Shown here piece after piece: positions 6,739 through 10,000 of a stretch of DNA of 10,000 nucleotides; within the stretch, counting starts at the first letter, position 1, and every line of letters begins with the position of its first letter. Made by a program: the position numbers and the translations under genes. Under the pieces are notes generated by a model. It was not told where the DNA came from. It made no database searches and saw only the letters and a list, made by a program, of their open reading frames with translations. The stretch comes from Rheinheimera sp. (lineage in GTDB: Bacteria; Pseudomonadota; Gammaproteobacteria; Enterobacterales; Alteromonadaceae): positions 1 through 10,000 of the forward strand of contig NZ_JAIWOI010000055.1 in assembly GCF_020217005.1 (NCBI RefSeq). Reading direction: 5' to 3'.

Positions 6739-8118
6739 TCAACACTCGATAATATTTACCGCCAACCCACCACGCGACGTTTCTTTGTATTTACTTTGCA
6801 TATCACGGCCTGTGTCCCACATGGTTTTAATCACTTTATCCAGCGATACCTTGTGCTCTCCTGTGCCACGTAATGCTAAACGTGAAGCGTTAATGGCTTT
6901 AATAGAACCCATGGCATTACGTTCAATACAAGGCACCTGCACTAAACCACCTACAGGGTCACAGGTCAGGCCCAGGTTATGTTCCATGCCAATTTCAGCG
7001 GCGTTTTCGACATGATCGACAGAGCCGCCCAAAATTTCGGTCAAAGCACCTGCCGCCATAGAGCAAGCTACGCCTACTTCGCCCTGACAACCAACTTCAG
7101 CCCCTGAAATCGATGCATTCTTTTTATATAAAATGCCTATGGCAGCTGCAGTTAACAGGTAACGGCAGTAAATGTCCGGCGTCACAGGCTGAATGTATTT
7201 GTCGTAATACATCAGCACAGCAGGAATAATTCCGGCAGCGCCATTAGTAGGGGCAGTGACTACCCGGCCACCTGCTGCGTTTTCTTCATTTACCGCCAAC
7301 GCAAATAAGTTCACCCAGTCCATCACCTGCAGCGGATCAGCGCTTTTTTCCGCCATTAATCGTTTATGCAGGGCCGGGGCGCGGCGTTTTACTTTTAAGC
7401 CACCAGGTAAAATGCCCTCAGTACGAATACCCCGTTGTACGCAGTCATACATGGTTTGCCAGATTTTACCCAGCTCATCCTGAATTTGTTGTTCACTGCG
7501 CAGCACCTTCTCGTTTTCCATCATCAAACCTGCGATGGACAAGCCGTTTTCTTTACACAGTTTCATCAGCTCGGCGCCACTTTCAAAAGGGAAAGGGGGG
7601 GGATTGTTGGCGGCAAACTGGCTGGCGGCTTCTTTTTCTTTGGCAAAATCTTCGGCTTTGACAATAAAACCGCCACCAATAGAGAAATAAATTTCGCTAA
7701 ACAGCACTTCATGACCGGCATAGGCTATTAGCTCCATACCGTTTGAATGCTCCTTTAAGGTTTTGCGGCGGTGAAATACGATAGCGCCTTCTTTTGGAAA
7801 GTCGACAGCGCGTTTTTGGTCCAGCAGTATTTGCTGAGAGTCGTCTACGGTTTTTAATAACGCGGGAATAGCATCTGGATTAATGTTTTCCGGTAAAAAA
7901 CCGGACAACCCCAAAATGACCGCCTTACCTGTACCGTGACCAATACCGGTTTGACCTAAAGAGCCAAACAGCTCAGCTTTAACACCGGTGACCTGGTCAA
8001 ATAACCCCAGGGCTTGCAGGTTTTCACAGAATTTTTTGGCAGCACGCATTGGGCCTACGGTATGAGAACTGGATGGGCCAATACCAATGCTGAACATATC
8101 AAAAGCACTAATAATCAT
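6739..8118 (-). CDS. sdaA: L-serine ammonia-lyase (L-serine dehydratase), iron-sulfur type
   Basis: A 459-residue single-chain (type II) enzyme that deaminates L-serine to pyruvate and ammonia with a [4Fe-4S] cluster in the cytoplasm. The N-terminal beta domain opens with [19 protein letters not shown]. The C-terminal alpha domain holds the cluster cysteines Cys344 (GCQGEVG), Cys386 (LTCDPVGG) and Cys397 (VPCIERN). The last residue is Cys459. In the Legionella pneumophila enzyme the C-terminal Cys458 enters the active site as the fourth cluster ligand. Residue numbers here are each one higher than in that protein (343, 385, 396, 458), which supports the start at 8118. An upstream in-frame ATG at 8154 would add 12 residues. 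Neither start has a clear ribosome binding site. It converges on the pump operon and lies downstream of nudL and pabB, the same order as in E. coli. Confidence 0.95.
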   Translation of the reverse strand: MIISAFDMFSIGIGPSSSHTVGPMRAAKKFCENLQALGLFDQVTGVKAELFGSLGQTGIGHGTGKAVILGLSGFLPENINPDAIPALLKTVDDSQQILLDQKRAVDFPKEGAIVFHRRKTLKEHSNGMELIAYAGHEVLFSEIYFSIGGGFIVKAEDFAKEKEAASQFAANNPPPFPFESGAELMKLCKENGLSIAGLMMENEKVLRSEQQIQDELGKIWQTMYDCVQRGIRTEGILPGGLKVKRRAPALHKRLMAEKSADPLQVMDWVNLFALAVNEENAAGGRVVTAPTNGAAGIIPAVLMYYDKYIQPVTPDIYCRYLLTAAAIGILYKKNASISGAEVGCQGEVGVACSMAAGALTEILGGSVDHVENAAEIGMEHNLGLTCDPVGGLVQVPCIERNAMGSIKAINASRLALRGTGEHKVSLDKVIKTMWDTGRDMQSKYKETSRGGLAVNIIEC

Positions 8119-8348
8119 TCGAGTCTGCTTTTCGTTGTAAGAATTGGGCGCCATTCTAACGGAAGCAAATTAATTTCGTAACTCAACTGGTAACTGGTCG
8201 GTGCTTATTACAGCAGAAACTGTATACGGTGCTGTGCCGATTTGATTACAGTCACCCTTGGGGGGAAGGGCAGCGACAAGCCGCGGCCTCTGCGGCCCCC
8301 GCCCGTCTAATGACTCGGTGGCAGGGTTTTGTACCGCCTCTACTATGA
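8119..8348. other. Structured spacer between nudL and sdaA
   Basis: About 230 bp with a GC-rich half next to nudL and an AT-richer half next to sdaA. Hairpins visible: CCCTT (8255-8259) with AAGGG (8266-8270) closing a G6 loop on the plus strand (C6 in the sdaA-sense transcript), and GCCGC (8280-8284) with GCGGC (8292-8296). A tandem 7-mer AACTGGT occurs twice at 8185-8198. No T-run follows the hairpins on the minus strand, so a classic terminator after nudL is not evident. A minus-strand reading frame crosses the region (8170-8403), but it overlaps the nudL end and has no recognisable content. Confidence 0.5.
8210..8235 (-). promoter_or_regulatory. Possible sdaA promoter/operator region
   Basis: A perfect inverted repeat ACAGCA (8210-8215) and TGCTGT (8230-8235) encloses 14 nt. 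On the minus strand this interval contains TATACA (complement of 8221-8226), a fair -10 element about 100 nt upstream of sdaA. No good -35 lies at the right distance, so an activator-dependent promoter is one reading. The assignment is tentative. Confidence 0.25.
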
Positions 8349-8912
8349 TTAAAAGCGCAGCTGTTGTGTAAGGGAATTGAGGATTGCCGCCGTAGCCCCC
8401 CAAATCAGATGCGGGCCGTAGGGAATAAAATGCACTAAATGGGACTGACCGCGCATGGCAAAATAGTCGCTATGAGTATTTTGTGGATCAGTGACAAAAG
8501 ACAATGGCAGCCAGAAGGCAGATTCAACTTCAGCCAGCTGCAGTTGAAGCTCAACTTCTTCGGTTAAAAAAGCAATCCAGGGTTGGATGAGAAAGCCTGT
8601 GCCAGTGACATAGCTGGGTAATTGGCCTACTAACTGTAGTAGTTCCGGCGCTATACCCGTCTCCTCGTAGGTTTCCCGTAATGCTGCCTGCTGGCTTTGC
8701 TCATCAGCTTCGATTTTTCCGCCGGGAAAACTGATTTGCCCAGGATGATGTCTCAGCTCTGAGCTGCGTTTCGTCAGCAATAATTGCAATTCCCCCTGCT
8801 GTTCCCTTAGCACCACTAAGACGGCAGCAGCTTTGCTTTTTTCCAGCCGCAACTGCACAGCATGTTTTGCAGGTTGCAGGAGAAAACGTTGTAGAAACTG
8901 CTGCCTGTTCAT
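8349..8912 (-). CDS. nudL: CoA pyrophosphatase, Nudix hydrolase of the NudL (YeaB) type
   Basis: A 187-residue cytoplasmic Nudix hydrolase expected to cleave CoA or acyl-CoA to phosphopantetheine and 3',5'-ADP. The full Nudix box is present: Gly65, Glu71, Arg79-Glu80, Glu83-Glu84 and Gly86-Ile87, which bind the divalent metal. Directly before it, residues 45-65 carry the CoA-specific NuCoA signature (LLTKRS...HHPGQISFPGG) that marks CoA-active Nudix enzymes. Length is normal for the family (E. coli NudL is about 190 residues). The ATG is 4 nt after the pabB stop, so the two are probably co-transcribed and translationally coupled. Only a weak GGAT precedes the ATG, within the end of pabB. Substrate assignment rests on the signature and the conserved position between pabB and sdaA. 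Confidence 0.92.
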   Translation of the reverse strand: MNRQQFLQRFLLQPAKHAVQLRLEKSKAAAVLVVLREQQGELQLLLTKRSSELRHHPGQISFPGGKIEADEQSQQAALRETYEETGIAPELLQLVGQLPSYVTGTGFLIQPWIAFLTEEVELQLQLAEVESAFWLPLSFVTDPQNTHSDYFAMRGQSHLVHFIPYGPHLIWGATAAILNSLTQQLRF

Positions 8913-8916
8913 GGTA

Positions 8917-10000
8917 TCAATCCGTTATTACAGGCCTGGCAATCTGCCCCAACAAAGGCAGAATTTTATTAACCTTATGAAAGGTTTCTTCGTATTCAGC
9001 ATCCACTTCGGAGTCTGCCACTATACCACCACCGGCCCAGCAATAGGCCTGACCTTGCGCCAGCACCAGAGTCCGGATAGCAATATTGGTATCCATGTCT
9101 CCGTTGCTGTTGATATAGCCTATTGCGCCGCAATACACTGAACGGCTATTGGGTTCTAACTCGGCAATGATTTGCATGGCGCGTACTTTAGGGGCGCCGG
9201 TAATAGAACCGCCGGGAAAAGCGCCTCGTAATAAATCACAAGCATCTGCACTGGGGCTTAAAGTGCCGGTAATGGTGCTGACCAGATGATGTACAGCCGG
9301 AAAAGACTCAATGGCAAACAAGGCTGGCACTTTGACTGTGCCCGGTACACAATGTTTACCTAAATCATTACGCAGCAAATCCACAATCATGACATTTTCA
9401 GCTCTGTCTTTTGGCGCCGCTTGCAGTTCTGCAGCGCTTTGTTGGTCAAGCTCCGGATCAGCAAAACGTGGTCTGGTGCCTTTGATTGGTTTAGTTTCGA
9501 CCTGACCCGCTTTGAGCTGTAAGAAGCGTTCCGGAGATAAACTCAAAACTGCACCCTGCGGCAGTCGTAAAAAAGCAGAAAAAGGTGCAGCATTTTTGCT
9601 GCGCAGAGTTAAATAGGCCTGCCATTCATCACCACTGTAACTGGCGCTAAAGCGCTGAGCCAGATTAATCTGATAACAATCGCCGCTTCGCAGGTAGCTT
9701 TGCACCTGATCAAACTTTTGGCCGTAGCTGGGCTTGTCCATATTGGCATGCCAGTCAGAGGTTAAGGCAAAAGTCGCAGGCTGCTGTACTGTTGCAAACA
9801 GCTTTGAAGTGGTTTCCCATTGCTGTTTTGCATCGCCGCGATAATCCACATACCAAAGTTGCTGTTGTTGTTTATCCAGAATCAGAGCCCACAGATAAAT
9901 ACCAATAGCCATATCAGGTAATAATGCTCCTGTGTCAAAAGCTTGTGGCACAGGTTCAATCACAGAACCCAGATCATAACTAAAATAACCTAAAGCACCG
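8917..10000 (-). CDS. pabB: Aminodeoxychorismate synthase component I, 5' end outside the window
   Basis: Converts chorismate plus ammonia (from a PabA-type glutaminase) to 4-amino-4-deoxychorismate, the first step to p-aminobenzoate and folate. The visible part, about 360 codons, is the chorismate-binding domain. The reading frame stays open to the window edge (encoding GALGYFSYDLGS before the GTG at 9963). That GTG is therefore an internal Val and the true start lies beyond 10000. Key motifs: GDCYQINLAQRF, PIKGT (its Lys codon is 9481-9483), ENVMIVDLLRND, FPGGSITGAPK and AGGGIVADSEVDAEYEET. Lys in PIKGT, where anthranilate synthase TrpE has Ala, is the amino-deoxychorismate-specific residue and separates PabB from TrpE. 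The frame ends 4 nt before nudL. About 90-100 N-terminal residues are missing if it is of usual length. Confidence 0.94.
   Translation of the reverse strand, partial: GALGYFSYDLGSVIEPVPQAFDTGALLPDMAIGIYLWALILDKQQQQLWYVDYRGDAKQQWETTSKLFATVQQPATFALTSDWHANMDKPSYGQKFDQVQSYLRSGDCYQINLAQRFSASYSGDEWQAYLTLRSKNAAPFSAFLRLPQGAVLSLSPERFLQLKAGQVETKPIKGTRPRFADPELDQQSAAELQAAPKDRAENVMIVDLLRNDLGKHCVPGTVKVPALFAIESFPAVHHLVSTITGTLSPSADACDLLRGAFPGGSITGAPKVRAMQIIAELEPNSRSVYCGAIGYINSNGDMDTNIAIRTLVLAQGQAYCWAGGGIVADSEVDAEYEETFHKVNKILPLLGQIARPVITD

Noticed and set aside
7256..7731. Plus-strand reading frames inside sdaA
   Set aside because: They lie wholly antisense to a strongly conserved enzyme gene and have no recognisable protein content.
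8170..8403. Minus-strand reading frame of 77 codons between nudL and sdaA
   Set aside because: It overlaps the 3' end of nudL in another frame, covers GC-rich hairpins and has no recognised motif. A real small protein cannot be excluded without conservation data.
9961..9963. GTG as the start codon of pabB
   Set aside because: The frame continues upstream to the window edge with conserved PabB residues (GALGYFSYDLG), so this GTG is an internal Val codon.

Overview
The window looks like chromosomal core sequence from a gammaproteobacterium. The protein sequences, moderate GC content and AT-rich intergenic DNA fit the Rheinheimera/Alishewanella/Shewanella neighbourhood of the Alteromonadales-Chromatiales. 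That placement is inferred from recognised protein types, not from a search. No tRNA, rRNA, CRISPR array, transposase, phage gene or plasmid origin was seen.

Layout, left to right. Positions 1-272 hold no convincing gene, only short potential hairpins and the leader of the first gene. Positions 273-1391 (+) encode a long FabH-like ketoacyl-ACP synthase III. It converges on a small minus-strand gene (1456-1764) for a stand-alone glycogen-binding/isoamylase N-terminal (CBM48-type) domain, with a hairpin between them. Then comes a non-coding stretch of nearly 500 bp with several inverted repeats. It leads into a two-gene efflux operon: a membrane-fusion protein (2257-3477) whose stop codon overlaps the start of an RND permease (3477-6665). 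A very long, nearly perfect palindrome (6667-6724) separates the permease from the convergent gene sdaA (6739-8118, minus). Upstream of sdaA lie a structured spacer of about 230 bp, a NudL-type Nudix hydrolase (8349-8912, minus) and the truncated pabB (8917 to beyond 10000, minus).

How the genes work together. The fusion protein and permease should form the inner-membrane and periplasmic parts of a proton-driven efflux pump; no outer-membrane TolC gene is in the window. pabB and nudL are 4 nt apart and probably co-transcribed. The order pabB-nudL-sdaA is the one found in Escherichia coli, so this block is ancestral gene order rather than an acquired island. PabB feeds folate synthesis, NudL cleaves CoA derivatives, and SdaA deaminates serine to pyruvate. 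The FabH-like enzyme and the CBM48 protein have no obvious link to their neighbours.

No clearly new system was found. The points most worth a second look are regulatory or repeat-like: the two convergent-gene hairpins that share a GGTCAGA core, an operator-like palindrome before the pump operon, and the structured spacers at 1-150 and 8119-8348. The permease also has Asn where the TM10 Lys of AcrB would be.
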